A stretch of 24,682 bases of DNA from GCA-2687515 sp046582475 (GCA_046582475.1 JAYGEH010000240.1:1-24682); one strand, 5' to 3'. Counted from the first letter of the stretch, positions 16,072-24,233 are shown. The notes: a model not told the origin generated them from the sequence alone. Numbers and translations: made by a program.

Positions 16072-16637
16072 GACCGTATCGGAATTTGATACTTCTGGCC
16101 TTCCTGACCTCCCTGGCCTCTCTGGCCGCCGTGCCGGCGGCCTGGCCGGCCCAGGACAATGGCCGCCTGGATGGTTTGTTCGAGCGGCTTCGCGTTACCC
16201 CCGATGCGGTTGAGGCAAGCGCTTTGGAAGCCAGAATTTGGCGGATATGGCTGCGCTCGCCGGAGGCGAAGGTGAACCATTTGATGGCCGGCGGCATCCG
16301 CCGCATGGACCGGGGCGGATTGGCCGAAGCGCGTGACGCCTTCGCCGAGATCACCCGTCTTGCGCCCAAATTCGCCGAAGGCTGGAACAAGCTGGCGACG
16401 GTCGATTACCTGCTCCGGGATTATAACGCGTCGGCCCATGGCATTGCCCGCACCCTTCGCCTGGAGCCCCGCCACTTTGGCGCCCTGTCGGGATTGGGAC
16501 TGGTGAACATGGCCCTGGACCGGCCCGTCAAGGCGCTCAGATCGTTCCGCGCGGCCTTAAAAATCCATCCCCATATGCAAGGCGTCCGCAGCAACATAAA
16601 GCGTTTGCAAAAACGCCTGAAGGACGAGGAGATTTAG
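16068..16637 (+). CDS. Secreted TPR protein coupled to glcF
   Basis: The 189-residue product begins with a signal peptide (NLILLAFLTSLASLAAVPAA, likely cleaved near residue 26) and has about three tetratricopeptide helical pairs. These include MAGGIRRMDRGGLAEARDAF, NKLATVDYLLRDYNASAHG and LSGLGLVNMALDRPVKALRSF. TPRs mediate protein contacts, so it probably works in the periplasm. The start codon overlaps the glcF stop (ATGA), so it is probably translated with glcDEF. It ends 20 bp from the convergent flagellin-like gene. The function is unknown, and a role in glycolate oxidase assembly is only a guess from position. Confidence 0.88.
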   Translation: MRPYRNLILLAFLTSLASLAAVPAAWPAQDNGRLDGLFERLRVTPDAVEASALEARIWRIWLRSPEAKVNHLMAGGIRRMDRGGLAEARDAFAEITRLAPKFAEGWNKLATVDYLLRDYNASAHGIARTLRLEPRHFGALSGLGLVNMALDRPVKALRSFRAALKIHPHMQGVRSNIKRLQKRLKDEEI

Positions 16638-16657
16638 AAGGCGCCGTAAGGTCTGAT

Positions 16658-17773
16658 TTAAAGCCCGAGAATACCAAAGACGCCCGGACCTCTTGACGGC
16701 CCAGCCGTCAGTTGCAGCATGTTTTCGATGAGGCCCGAGTTCATTTGCGACATGATATTGATATTGTTGATGGCGAGGCGCAGTTTTAAATTGGCGGCTC
16801 TGGAAACCGCCGCGGTTTCGTCCAGCTCTTCCCGCGTAATGCGCCTTTTTTCGCCATCCAATTGGCGGACTTTTTCATTGATGAGCTGGACGTTCGCATC
16901 GATGAGCGTGGCGTCGGCGGTTATCGGATAGCCTCTTGAATTGACCGTGTTGACGGCGGCATCGATATCGTCGATGGCCTGCTGTAAAGCAGCGTCGTTG
17001 GCAAATTCGCCGTAAAAATTGCTGGTCAGGACGCCGATGCCGCCTTGCACCACGGTGCCGCTTAACGAGCCCGAGCCGCCGAATTCGACCGCGCCGGTAT
17101 CATGATCATAGCTGGCTATGGTCAAATCCACGGCCGAAACGGTGTTTCCGGTTCGCTCCCCGGTGCCGTCGAATTTAAATTGGACATAGGCATCGGCGTC
17201 GTCGTCGTAGCGCCAGAGAAATCCGTCCGCGTCTTCGATATTAAAGCGGGTGCCGATATAGGCGCCCTCGATCATCACATACCCGCCGCGCTCGGAAACG
17301 GGTGAATGGATATCGTCGGTTTTGAACCCGGGTCCGGACGTGCCGCCGACCAGATTGACGGTGCGCCCGCCAATCAGCTGGTTGGCGCCGTCGACGCGGG
17401 CGTTGATATCGGCGAGTTGCGCGTTGAACGATGCGGCGGCGGCGCTGCGCGCCGCGGCGTCGCTTGAGCCCAGCAGGGTTTGCAGCTCGGTCTTCATTTC
17501 GCCGAGGATTTTGCGTGTCCAATCGACGGCGGACTTCGCCTTGGTAGCGGCGGCGACATTGTCGATGACGCGCGCCTTAAATCGCATCAGCTTGGCTTTT
17601 TTCTGATTGATTTCGCGAAAATCCGCGCGGTCGAAATTGACCGCCTCGTCGCGCCGCTCGTCCTGCATGCGGGCCACCAGCTTTTGCGTGATCAGCACCA
17701 GCGATTCCATGGTGTTGACATTATTGCGGGACAGCTGGGCCGACAGGGTGGCGTTGATGGTTCCGATTGCCAT
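16658..17773 (-). CDS. Flagellin-like protein, isolated
   Basis: The 371-residue product has flagellin/FlgL-type helical ends around a variable middle. The N-terminus runs MAIGTINATLSAQLSRNNVN followed by a long helix with ITQKLVARMQDERRDEA. The C-terminus has SRAANLKLRLAINNINIMSQMNSGLIENMLQL. Residues ~150-260 are Gly/Asp-rich beta sequence (DGFLWRYDDDADAYVQF), as in flagellin outer domains. The ends are diverged and lack the usual glutamine-rich closing motif, and a short GPSRGPGVFGILGL tail follows. GAGGA sits almost directly against the ATG. No other flagellar gene is in the window. It could be a minor flagellin or a hook-associated paralogue. It is convergent with the TPR gene. Confidence 0.72.
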   Translation of the reverse strand: MAIGTINATLSAQLSRNNVNTMESLVLITQKLVARMQDERRDEAVNFDRADFREINQKKAKLMRFKARVIDNVAAATKAKSAVDWTRKILGEMKTELQTLLGSSDAAARSAAAASFNAQLADINARVDGANQLIGGRTVNLVGGTSGPGFKTDDIHSPVSERGGYVMIEGAYIGTRFNIEDADGFLWRYDDDADAYVQFKFDGTGERTGNTVSAVDLTIASYDHDTGAVEFGGSGSLSGTVVQGGIGVLTSNFYGEFANDAALQQAIDDIDAAVNTVNSRGYPITADATLIDANVQLINEKVRQLDGEKRRITREELDETAAVSRAANLKLRLAINNINIMSQMNSGLIENMLQLTAGPSRGPGVFGILGL

Positions 17774-17915
17774 TCCTCAATTCTAGGGCTTGGTTATTAC
17801 CGTCTCGTAAACGAAATGTTGAATGCCGGTTGCCATTGGCGGCTTTCTAAGTGCCCGGGATTTGTTCTAAGCTGGCCGGTAACGCATGAAATCCATCAAT
17901 CAGGGAGCCGGAACC

Positions 17916-18620
17916 ATGAGTGAAAAAGACATTGCGGTCATCGTTGGAACAGGGTCGGGATTAAGCGCATCCTTGGCGCGGCGCTTCGCCGGGGCCGGCA
18001 TGCAGCTTGCCCTGGCGGCCCGAAATACCGATAAACTACAGGATCTGGCCGAAGAAACCGGCGCCAAAACCTATGCCTGCGACGCCTCCGAAGCGGTTGA
18101 TGTGGAAGCCTTGTTCGCCGCCGTCGCGTCCGATCTCGGAACGCCCTCGGTGGCGATTTATAACGCCAGCCAGCGCGCCCGGGGGCCGATCGCCGAGCTT
18201 GATCCGGAAGAGGTCAAGCAAGCCATCCTGACGTCCTGCTATGGCGGTTTCCTGGTCGGCCGCTCGGCGGCCGCGGCCATGCTTGGCGCCGGGCGCGGCA
18301 CCATCATGTTCACCGGCGCCTCGGCCGGCGTCAAAGGTTTTCCCCAATCGGCGCCCTTCGCCATGGGCAAGTTCGGCCTGCGCGGTCTGGCGCAAAGCAT
18401 GGCGCGCGAGCTGCATCCCAAAAATATTCACGTGGTCCATGTGGTGGTTGATGGCGGTATCCGCAGCGAACGCCGCGGGCACGATGGGCGCGACAAGCTG
18501 GGACCCGATGCCTGGCTCGATCCCGACGCGATTGCCGATACCTATTACCATCTGCACGGCCAGCACCGCTCCTCCTGGTCCTGGGAGATCGAGGTGCGCC
18601 CCTGGGTGGAAAGCTTTTAA
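17916..18620 (+). CDS. Short-chain dehydrogenase/reductase family protein, catalytic Tyr replaced by Phe
   Basis: The 234-residue Rossmann protein has the cofactor loop VGTGSGLSASLARRF (10-24) and a YNAS segment (82-85) in place of NNAG. Its active region is MFTGASAGVKGFPQSAPFAMGK (131-152), with Ser at 136 and Lys at 152. The normal YxxxK is FAMGK, so Phe148 stands where the catalytic Tyr should be. Some SDR subfamilies share this change, so it is probably not a sequencing error, but the chemistry may differ. ATG 17916 follows GGGAG by eight bases; ATG 17886 is an alternative start. It is convergent with gapR. The substrate is unknown. Confidence 0.88.
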   Translation: MSEKDIAVIVGTGSGLSASLARRFAGAGMQLALAARNTDKLQDLAEETGAKTYACDASEAVDVEALFAAVASDLGTPSVAIYNASQRARGPIAELDPEEVKQAILTSCYGGFLVGRSAAAAMLGAGRGTIMFTGASAGVKGFPQSAPFAMGKFGLRGLAQSMARELHPKNIHVVHVVVDGGIRSERRGHDGRDKLGPDAWLDPDAIADTYYHLHGQHRSSWSWEIEVRPWVESF

Positions 18621-18640
18621 GGCGGGCCGGGACCGGGCCG

Positions 18641-18886
18641 CTATTCCATTTCGAGGGCCAGTTTGTAAAGGTCGAGAAGCTCTTCCTGTTCGCGCCGGTC
18701 GGCGCCGTCCAATTTGCGCAAGCGAATGATCTGGCGCAGGATTCTGGCATCGAAGCCGGTGCTCTTGGCTTCCGAATAGACCTCGCGGATGTCCGCCGAA
18801 AGGGCTGCTTTTTCTTCTTCCAGGCGTTCGATTCTCTCGACAATGGTGCGCAATCGGTCGCGCGCGATGCCTCCCACATCCGACAT
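18641..18886 (-). CDS. gapR: Nucleoid-associated protein GapR (DUF2312)
   Basis: The 81-residue product is a near-complete match to the DUF2312 family: RLRTIVERIERLEEEK, ADIREVYSEAKSTGFD, ILRQIIRLRKLD and a C-terminal DLYKLALE. In Caulobacter GapR is a coiled-coil DNA-binding protein that clamps overtwisted, AT-rich DNA and helps replication and topoisomerases. The upstream frame extension is GC-skewed noise, so ATG 18886 is used, with AAGAAGGA in the proper place. The family is almost confined to Alphaproteobacteria, which supports the taxonomic guess. Confidence 0.94.
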   Translation of the reverse strand: MSDVGGIARDRLRTIVERIERLEEEKAALSADIREVYSEAKSTGFDARILRQIIRLRKLDGADRREQEELLDLYKLALEME

Positions 18887-19214
18887 TTGTGTTGGTCCTT
18901 CTTGGCTGTTTGAGCTTCCAAATCGAGGCGACAGTAGCGGCCGGCCGGAATGACGGCAAGCCGCGCGATGCGTATCCATCGGGCAAGCGCCGGGGCGCCG
19001 CCCTAGGAGCCGATTAGACCCGCCGCAGGCCGGGTGCATTCGATGCGTGGACGTCGCCGCACGCCCTTGCCGATGCCAAGGCATCGCCAGGCGGCGCGCG
19101 CCTCGCACACTTGGTATAGAAATGACGGCAAAATCATCCCGGTCAAATGGTTCCTAATTATCGGGAACCGGTCTAGGTTTGAAACAGGCACCGGCGTCCG
19201 GCTATAACCCGCTC
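18887..19214. other. Intergenic region with two inverted repeats
   Basis: This 328-bp gap lies between the divergent gapR and the EamA transporter. It contains CGATGCC-AA-GGCATCG (around 19070-19087) and GGTTCC (19049-offset region at 19149-19154) paired with GGAACC (19164-19169). The second is a candidate operator or leader hairpin about 45 bp before the transporter start. I see no convincing promoter match and no small gene. Confidence 0.4.
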
Positions 19215-20132
19215 ATGAATTCCGATACCCCACGCCCCGAAATATCCCCGGGCGGCCCGGCCGGTCTGGATGGCCGCGCCCTGGTGATCCTGCTGCTCGG
19301 CGCGGCGGCGATATCGCTGGCCCCCAATTTCGTCCGGCTAAGCGAAATCGGCCCCAGCGCCACCGCCTTCTACCGCCTGTTCTTCGCCCTGCCGGCGCTG
19401 TTTCTGTGGATGCGGCTGGAGCCCATGGACAGCGCCGAGGAGCGGCCAACGTCCTTGCGTGACTATCTGGGCCTCGGCCTCGCCGGAATGTTTTTCGCCG
19501 CCGACATGGCGTTCTGGCATTGGTCGATCACCCTGACCTCGGTCGCCAACGCGACCTTGCTGGCCAATTCGGCGCCGATCTTCGTGACCCTCGGCGGCTT
19601 CCTGCTGTTCGGCGAACGGTTCTCAAGGCGCTTCCTGATGGGTCTCGTCTGCGCCGTCCTGGGCGCCTTGCTGCTGCTCGGCGACAGCGTCGGCCTCGGC
19701 GAGAGGCATTTGCTCGGCGATGCGCTGGGCATCGGCGCCGCCGTATTTTACGCCGCCTACCTGATGGCCGTGGCGCGCCTCCGGGGCCGCTTTTCGACGG
19801 CGACGGTGATGGGCTGGAGCGGCCTGGTGAGCGCCATCGTGCTGATACCGGTCACCGTAATTTCCGGCGAGAGCTTTGTCGCCACAAGCGCCTTCGGCTG
19901 GGCGGTGCTGGTGGCCCTGGCGCTCATTTCCCAAGTCGGAGGACAGAGCATGATCGCCTATGCCTTGGCGCATCTGACGCCGGCCTTCGGCGCCGTCGGG
20001 TTGTTGCTGCAGCCGGTCCTGGCGGCGCTCATCGCCTGGATATTGTTCGCCGAGGGGTTGGGCCCGCTGCAACTGGCGGGCGCCGCGGTGATCCTCGCCG
20101 GCGTCGTGCTGGCGCGGCTCGGATCGCGCTGA
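19215..20132 (+). CDS. EamA/DMT-family transporter
   Basis: The 305-residue, highly hydrophobic protein has about ten membrane spans in two repeated EamA halves. The first includes ISLAPNFVRLSEIGPSATAFYR and FWHWSITLTSVANATLLANSAPIF. The second has SQVGGQSMIAYALAHLTPAFGAVGLLLQPVLAALIAW. These motifs are typical of RhaT/YdcZ-like drug/metabolite exporters. ATG 19215 is chosen although no clear Shine-Dalgarno sequence precedes it. TTG at 19179 is an alternative. It lies 91 bp before egtD on the same strand, so the two may be co-transcribed. The substrate cannot be told from sequence. Confidence 0.9.
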   Translation: MNSDTPRPEISPGGPAGLDGRALVILLLGAAAISLAPNFVRLSEIGPSATAFYRLFFALPALFLWMRLEPMDSAEERPTSLRDYLGLGLAGMFFAADMAFWHWSITLTSVANATLLANSAPIFVTLGGFLLFGERFSRRFLMGLVCAVLGALLLLGDSVGLGERHLLGDALGIGAAVFYAAYLMAVARLRGRFSTATVMGWSGLVSAIVLIPVTVISGESFVATSAFGWAVLVALALISQVGGQSMIAYALAHLTPAFGAVGLLLQPVLAALIAWILFAEGLGPLQLAGAAVILAGVVLARLGSR

Positions 20133-20223
20133 TGGGCTTGACACGCCGCGGGCCGTTTCGCCACTTTAGGGCGCAAATTCCAGGAGGGCCGGCCTCCATT
20201 CAGCATCTACTGGCGGTTAATCC

Positions 20224-21264
20224 ATGAGCCCTGAAGCGCACGCCTCCGATCCCGAATTGAAATTCATTAAACGCATCCTCGATTTCGAGCCCGCGGCCGC
20301 CGATTTTGCCGCCGCCGTCATCGCCGGATTGTCGGCGCACCCGAAATCGATTCCGCCCAAGTTTTTTTATGACGCCCGCGGCTCCGACATCTTCAACCGC
20401 ATCTGCGCGACCGAGGAATATTACGTCACCCGCACCGAGGTGGCGTTGCTGGCCGAAATCGGCGCCGACATCGCCAAGCATGCCGGGCCCGGGGTCTCGG
20501 TCATCGAATATGGCTGCGGCTCCAGCGACAAAATCCGCAGCCTTTTGGATTGCCTCGATAGCCCGGCCGAATATTGGGGTATCGACATATCCCGCGACCA
20601 TTTGTTACGCAGCGCCGATGCCATCGGCCGGGATTATCCGGGCGTCGCGGTCCATGCGGTCTGCGCCGACTTTGCCTCACCGCTGCAATTGCCCGGTGAC
20701 ATGGGCGGGCGGCGGCTGGCGTTTTTCCCGGGCTCTACCATCGGCAACCAGACCCCGAAGGAGGCGGAGGTGTTCCTTGCCGGGGTGCGGCGCGTCGTCG
20801 GCGAGGACGGCGGGTTGTTGATCGGCGTCGATCTGAGGAAGGATTTGGACCGCCTCAACCGCGCCTACAACGATGCCGCCGGCCATACCGCCGATTTCAA
20901 TCTCAACCTATTGCACCGCATGCGCGCCGAGCTGGGCGCCGAGGTTGACCCGGATGGATTCCAGCACCGGGCCTTCTTCAACGAAGAGGAAAGCCGCATC
21001 GAAATGCACTTGGCCGCCAAAGGCGCGCAAACCATCCGCCTCGGAACCCGGGAATTTGCCTTTGCCGATGGCGAAACCATCCATACGGAAAACTCCTACA
21101 AATACGACATCGCCGGATTCCAGGCGCTGGCGGCGCGCGCCGGGTTCGAAGCGGTGCAATGCTGGACCGACGGGGAGAGCTTGTTCTCCATCCATTTCCT
21201 AAGGTCCGCGCCTCCGTCGCCCGGGCGCCGCGATTATGGTCCGAGCCGCCTCGTCCCCACCTAA
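20224..21264 (+). CDS. egtD: L-histidine N(alpha)-methyltransferase EgtD
   Basis: The 346-residue SAM-dependent methyltransferase is of the Methyltransf_33 family. Key segments are FFYDARGSDIFNRI (47-60), TEEYYVTRTE (63-72), the SAM loop IEYGCGSSDK (94-103), FFPGSTIGN (167-175), GVDLRKD (201-207), the stretch around EESRIEMHL (255-263) and ETIHTENSYKYD (284-295). EgtD trimethylates histidine to hercynine, the first step of ergothioneine synthesis. The C-terminal ~18 residues after SIHFLR are an extra Pro/Arg-rich tail. The next enzyme, EgtB, is not adjacent on either side. The Shine-Dalgarno sequence is weak, and the EamA gene lies just upstream. Confidence 0.92.
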   Translation: MSPEAHASDPELKFIKRILDFEPAAADFAAAVIAGLSAHPKSIPPKFFYDARGSDIFNRICATEEYYVTRTEVALLAEIGADIAKHAGPGVSVIEYGCGSSDKIRSLLDCLDSPAEYWGIDISRDHLLRSADAIGRDYPGVAVHAVCADFASPLQLPGDMGGRRLAFFPGSTIGNQTPKEAEVFLAGVRRVVGEDGGLLIGVDLRKDLDRLNRAYNDAAGHTADFNLNLLHRMRAELGAEVDPDGFQHRAFFNEEESRIEMHLAAKGAQTIRLGTREFAFADGETIHTENSYKYDIAGFQALAARAGFEAVQCWTDGESLFSIHFLRSAPPSPGRRDYGPSRLVPT

Positions 21265-21336
21265 AACCGAACCATACGGGGCCGTGCGGGCCATGTGCTG
21301 ACCGCATAGCGAACGCGACATCCGCCGCGAAAATCC

Positions 21337-21370
21337 GGTATGGTTTTATAGGGGTTGGTATGATTTTGTA
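21337..21370. repeat. Imperfect 14-bp direct repeat, 20-bp period
   Basis: GGTATGGTTTTATA (21337-21350) and GGTATGATTTTGTA (21357-21370) match at 12 of 14 positions and start exactly 20 bp apart, close to two helical turns. A third partial copy, TATGGATTTTTG, follows. This looks like a tandem protein-binding site or degenerate iteron. Its owner is unknown. Confidence 0.45.
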
Positions 21371-21436
21371 TGGATTTTTGCGCATTTGGCGGCAGTCCAA
21401 GGCGCAAAACCGGCGGTTGGTTAGGTGCCCAATGCA

Positions 21437-21502
21437 TAGCCGAACCTTGGGTTCGCTAACCGGCACGCGACAACGCCGGCACGGCAGTCCGGGATTTTTT
21501 TT
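21437..21502 (+). terminator. Possible terminator downstream of egtD
   Basis: TAGCCGAACC-TTG-GGTTCGCTA makes a 9-bp stem with one bulge at 21437-21458. After a further GC-rich stretch with CCGG repeats comes an 8-T run at 21495-21502. The best hairpin is not directly next to the T-run, so the call is tentative. Confidence 0.35.
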
Positions 21503-21711
21503 CCTATTCACAATGTTCAAGAGCAGGGTATTGATATAGTACGGCAGGAAAACAATGCAAGTGGCTGGCGGCGATTTTGGCGGCCAAAGCGAACCGAATT
21601 TACGGTGGTCCAATCAGGCCACCAGCCAGGAGGAGATAAGTTCCTCAATTTCCGTTGCCTCGGTTTCATTGTTATATTCTAGTTCAGCAGCAACCGGGAG
21701 AAGATGGTGCC

Positions 21712-22698
21712 ATGAAGCGCCTCATCCTCGTAATTCTACTGACAATCGGCTGGAGCGCTCCTGCCCTGGCCCCTCCTATACCAGACGCCAAGCAATGTTA
21801 CCAAGCGACGCTCCCGGGGTCCGGCATCTCGCCGGATCGTGCAATTCTACACTGTACGCGAGCAATCCGATCCGGTTATCTGTCTCGCCGGGACAAGGCT
21901 ACCACCTATAATAACCGCGGCATCGCGTACGGCCGAAAGGGCGACTTGGACCGGGCGATCGCCGACTACGGCGAAGCAATCCGACTAAACCCCGACTATG
22001 TGTCGGCCTATTACAACCGCGGCATCAGGTACCGGATTTTGCGCGAATACGACCGGGCAATCGCCGATTACAACGCGGTTATCCGTCTCAAGCCTGATTT
22101 TGCCGAGGCCCTCCGCAACCGGGGCATTGCGTATAGTCGAAAGGGCGACTTGGACCATGCGATCGCCGACTTTGACAAGGCGATTGGCCTCAAGCCGAAT
22201 TATGCCGATGCCCTCCGCGATCGAGGCTACGCGTACTATCTCAAGGGCAAATACGACCAAGCTATCGCCGGCTTTACCCAATCGATCCGGCACCAGCCCA
22301 AAGATGCATTGGCCTTCTACAACCGGGCCAAAGCGTATCGCAACAAGGGCGAATACGATCTGGCGATCCGGGATTTCGGCCAGGCCATCCGCCTGAATCC
22401 AAATGACGCACACGCCTTAAATGGAAAGGCATGGCTGTTGGCGACGGCGCCGCAAGATGGACTTCGCGACGGAGCCGAGGCAGTCGGACTCGCCAAGCGC
22501 GCATTTTCACTCAGCAATAGGGTGGGCTTTCTCGATACGCTCGCCGCCGCCCATGCGGAAGCCGGAGATTTCAAAGAGGCTATCGGCGCGCAACAACGGG
22601 CGATACAAATGCTACGCAACCAAGGAAAAATTAAAGCCATTGCCGACTACGAAAGCCGTCTGCGCCGCTATCAACAGGGTCGGCCTTTTCGCAACTAG
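21712..22698 (+). CDS. Secreted TPR-repeat protein
   Basis: The 328-residue product has a signal peptide (LILVILLTIGWSAPALA, cleaved near residue 20). It then has five consecutive 34-residue TPR units with the pattern YNRGxAYxxKGxxDxAIADYxxAIRLxPx, starting near residue 62. A less regular C-terminal helical part (KAWLLATAP, then DTLAAAHAEAGDFKEAIGAQQRAI) forms one or two more repeats. It is probably a periplasmic or surface protein-interaction scaffold. GGGAG lies ten bases before the ATG. Repeat units are similar at DNA level, implying internal duplication. The chromate transporter follows 95 bp downstream. No specific function can be named. Confidence 0.9.
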   Translation: MKRLILVILLTIGWSAPALAPPIPDAKQCYQATLPGSGISPDRAILHCTRAIRSGYLSRRDKATTYNNRGIAYGRKGDLDRAIADYGEAIRLNPDYVSAYYNRGIRYRILREYDRAIADYNAVIRLKPDFAEALRNRGIAYSRKGDLDHAIADFDKAIGLKPNYADALRDRGYAYYLKGKYDQAIAGFTQSIRHQPKDALAFYNRAKAYRNKGEYDLAIRDFGQAIRLNPNDAHALNGKAWLLATAPQDGLRDGAEAVGLAKRAFSLSNRVGFLDTLAAAHAEAGDFKEAIGAQQRAIQMLRNQGKIKAIADYESRLRRYQQGRPFRN

Positions 22699-22710
22699 TG
22701 GGGTGAGCGT

Positions 22711-22797
22711 ATGGGCGCTTCCGCAAAATCGAATACCACGGAGATGTTCAACAAGCCGATCGTCGCACCGGCCGGCGCGGAAATGGGAACGAAATGA
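22711..22797 (+). CDS. Possible 28-residue leader ORF overlapping chrA
   Basis: ATG 22711, preceded by GGGGTGAG, opens a 28-codon frame beginning MGASAKSNTTEMFNK and ending GAEMGTK. Its TGA overlaps the chrA ATG (ATGA). This layout could couple chrA translation to reading of the small frame. There is no recognisable domain, and it may be chance. Confidence 0.35.
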   Translation: MGASAKSNTTEMFNKPIVAPAGAEMGTK

Positions 22798-24176
22798 GCG
22801 AGATTAGAACGCCGTCGCATGCGATCAGTCTGGGCGCCGCTTTGCGGGTCTGGGTCCGGATCAGCCTGCTCAGTTTTGGCGGGCCGGCGGGTCAGATTGC
22901 GGTGATGCACCGGATTTTGGTCGACGAGACCCGTTGGATCAGCGAGAGCCGATTCTTGCACGCGTTGAACTATTGCATGCTGCTACCGGGCCCCGAAGCG
23001 CAACAGTTGGCAACCTATATCGGCTGGCTCCTGCACCGGACCCTTGGCGGGCTGATCGCCGGCATATTGTTCGTTCTGCCCGGCGCTGCCGTGATCCTGG
23101 GGTTGAGCATCTTGTACGCGGGTTTCCAGGAACTCCGGTTTGTCGAGGCCGTATTTTTCGGCATCAAGGCAGCCGTGCTGGCGGTGGTTATCGAGGCCGT
23201 ATTGCGGATCGGAAAGCGGGCCCTCAAGAGTGCAGCGATGTACGTCATCGCCGCCGCCGCTTTTATCGGCATCTATTTCCTCGATATCCCATTTCCCATT
23301 ATTATTGCCGCCGCCGCCGCCCTCGGCGTCATCGGCAATCGAATAAACCCGGCAAAATTCGGCGGCGGCTCCGGACACGGGCCGGAACCGGCGGCCGCCG
23401 GCGGTACGCCCGCCGTGGACGCGATACTCGAAGACGATACATCCGCGCACACAAAACCGTCGGCGGGACGCGCGCTTCGGGTCCTCGGCATCTGTCTGGT
23501 TCTCTGGTTCGGTCCGCTGGCTGTGTTGGCGGCGATGCTGGGTCCAACCCACGTCTTCCTCCAAGAAGGGTTGTTTTTCAGCAAAATGGCGGTGGTGACT
23601 TTCGGCGGCGCTTACGCGGTCTTGGCCTATGTTGCGCAGCAGGCGGTTGACAATTTCGGTTGGCTGGCGCCCGGTGAAATGCTCGACGGCCTGGGCATGG
23701 CCGAGACGACGCCAGGGCCGTTGATTATGATCGTCCAGTTCGTCGGCTTCATGGGCGCTTACCGAAACCCCGGCATGTTCGATCCGATGACCGCCGGTGT
23801 CATCGGCGCCATGCTGACAACCTGGGTCACCTTCGTGCCGTGTTTCCTTTGGATATTCCTTGGCGCGCCCTATGTGGAGGCGTTGCGCGGAAACCGGACC
23901 CTGGCCGCGGCGCTGACCGCAATTACAGCGGCGGTCGTCGGGGTCATCCTAAATCTCGCGGCTTGGTTTGCGCTGCACGTCGTATTTGGTGAAGTGACGG
24001 AGGAGCGTTTTGGAGCGGTTCGTCTTTTCGTGCCGGTTTGGAACACGGTCGAGTGGGCGGCCCTGGCAATTGCTGTCGGGGCGCTGGTCGCGACCTTGCG
24101 ATTCAAAATCGGTATGATTCCAACCCTGTTCGTGAGTGCCGCGATCGGCGGCGCTTATTTCTTGTTTGTTGCGTAA
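22794..24176 (+). CDS. chrA: Chromate transporter ChrA, long-chain type
   Basis: This 460-residue membrane protein carries two CHR domains. The first has SFGGPAGQIAVMHR (27-40) and LLPGPEAQQLATYIGW (63-78). The second has TFGGAYAVLAYVAQQAV (269-285) and TTPGPLIMIVQFVGFMGAYR (305-324). A ~45-residue hydrophilic, Gly/Pro-rich linker (about 185-225) separates them. Long-chain CHR proteins export chromate from the cytoplasm. Ten to twelve spans are expected. No chrB regulator is adjacent, so control by chromate is unproven and a wider anion role is possible. A 28-residue frame overlaps its start codon. Identification to family is firm. Confidence 0.94.
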   Translation: MSEIRTPSHAISLGAALRVWVRISLLSFGGPAGQIAVMHRILVDETRWISESRFLHALNYCMLLPGPEAQQLATYIGWLLHRTLGGLIAGILFVLPGAAVILGLSILYAGFQELRFVEAVFFGIKAAVLAVVIEAVLRIGKRALKSAAMYVIAAAAFIGIYFLDIPFPIIIAAAAALGVIGNRINPAKFGGGSGHGPEPAAAGGTPAVDAILEDDTSAHTKPSAGRALRVLGICLVLWFGPLAVLAAMLGPTHVFLQEGLFFSKMAVVTFGGAYAVLAYVAQQAVDNFGWLAPGEMLDGLGMAETTPGPLIMIVQFVGFMGAYRNPGMFDPMTAGVIGAMLTTWVTFVPCFLWIFLGAPYVEALRGNRTLAAALTAITAAVVGVILNLAAWFALHVVFGEVTEERFGAVRLFVPVWNTVEWAALAIAVGALVATLRFKIGMIPTLFVSAAIGGAYFLFVA

Positions 24177-24233
24177 TTCAAACCTCGGCCAACAATATAC
24201 GTTGACCATGGGATTGTGACCGGCAACGCCATC

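Larger units (their letters stand above)
21265..21711. other. 447-bp intergenic region with repeats and hairpins
   Basis: No gene is supported here; the open frames lack ribosome sites and family features. It holds a direct repeat at 21337-21370, a hairpin at 21437-21458 followed by a T8 run, GGTGG/CCACC arms (21604-21608, 21619-21623), and GGAGGAGATAAG (about 21629-21640) with no start codon at a suitable distance. The last ~200 bp must carry the promoter and leader of the TPR-repeat gene. Confidence 0.5.

Noticed and set aside
20978..21613. Minus-strand frame across the end of egtD and the following spacer
   Set aside because: It is antisense to the conserved EgtD C-terminus and has no ribosome site or recognisable domain.
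21900..22420. Possible CRISPR-like or DNA tandem repeat array
   Set aside because: The ~102-bp periodicity is explained by 34-residue TPR units in a coding frame.
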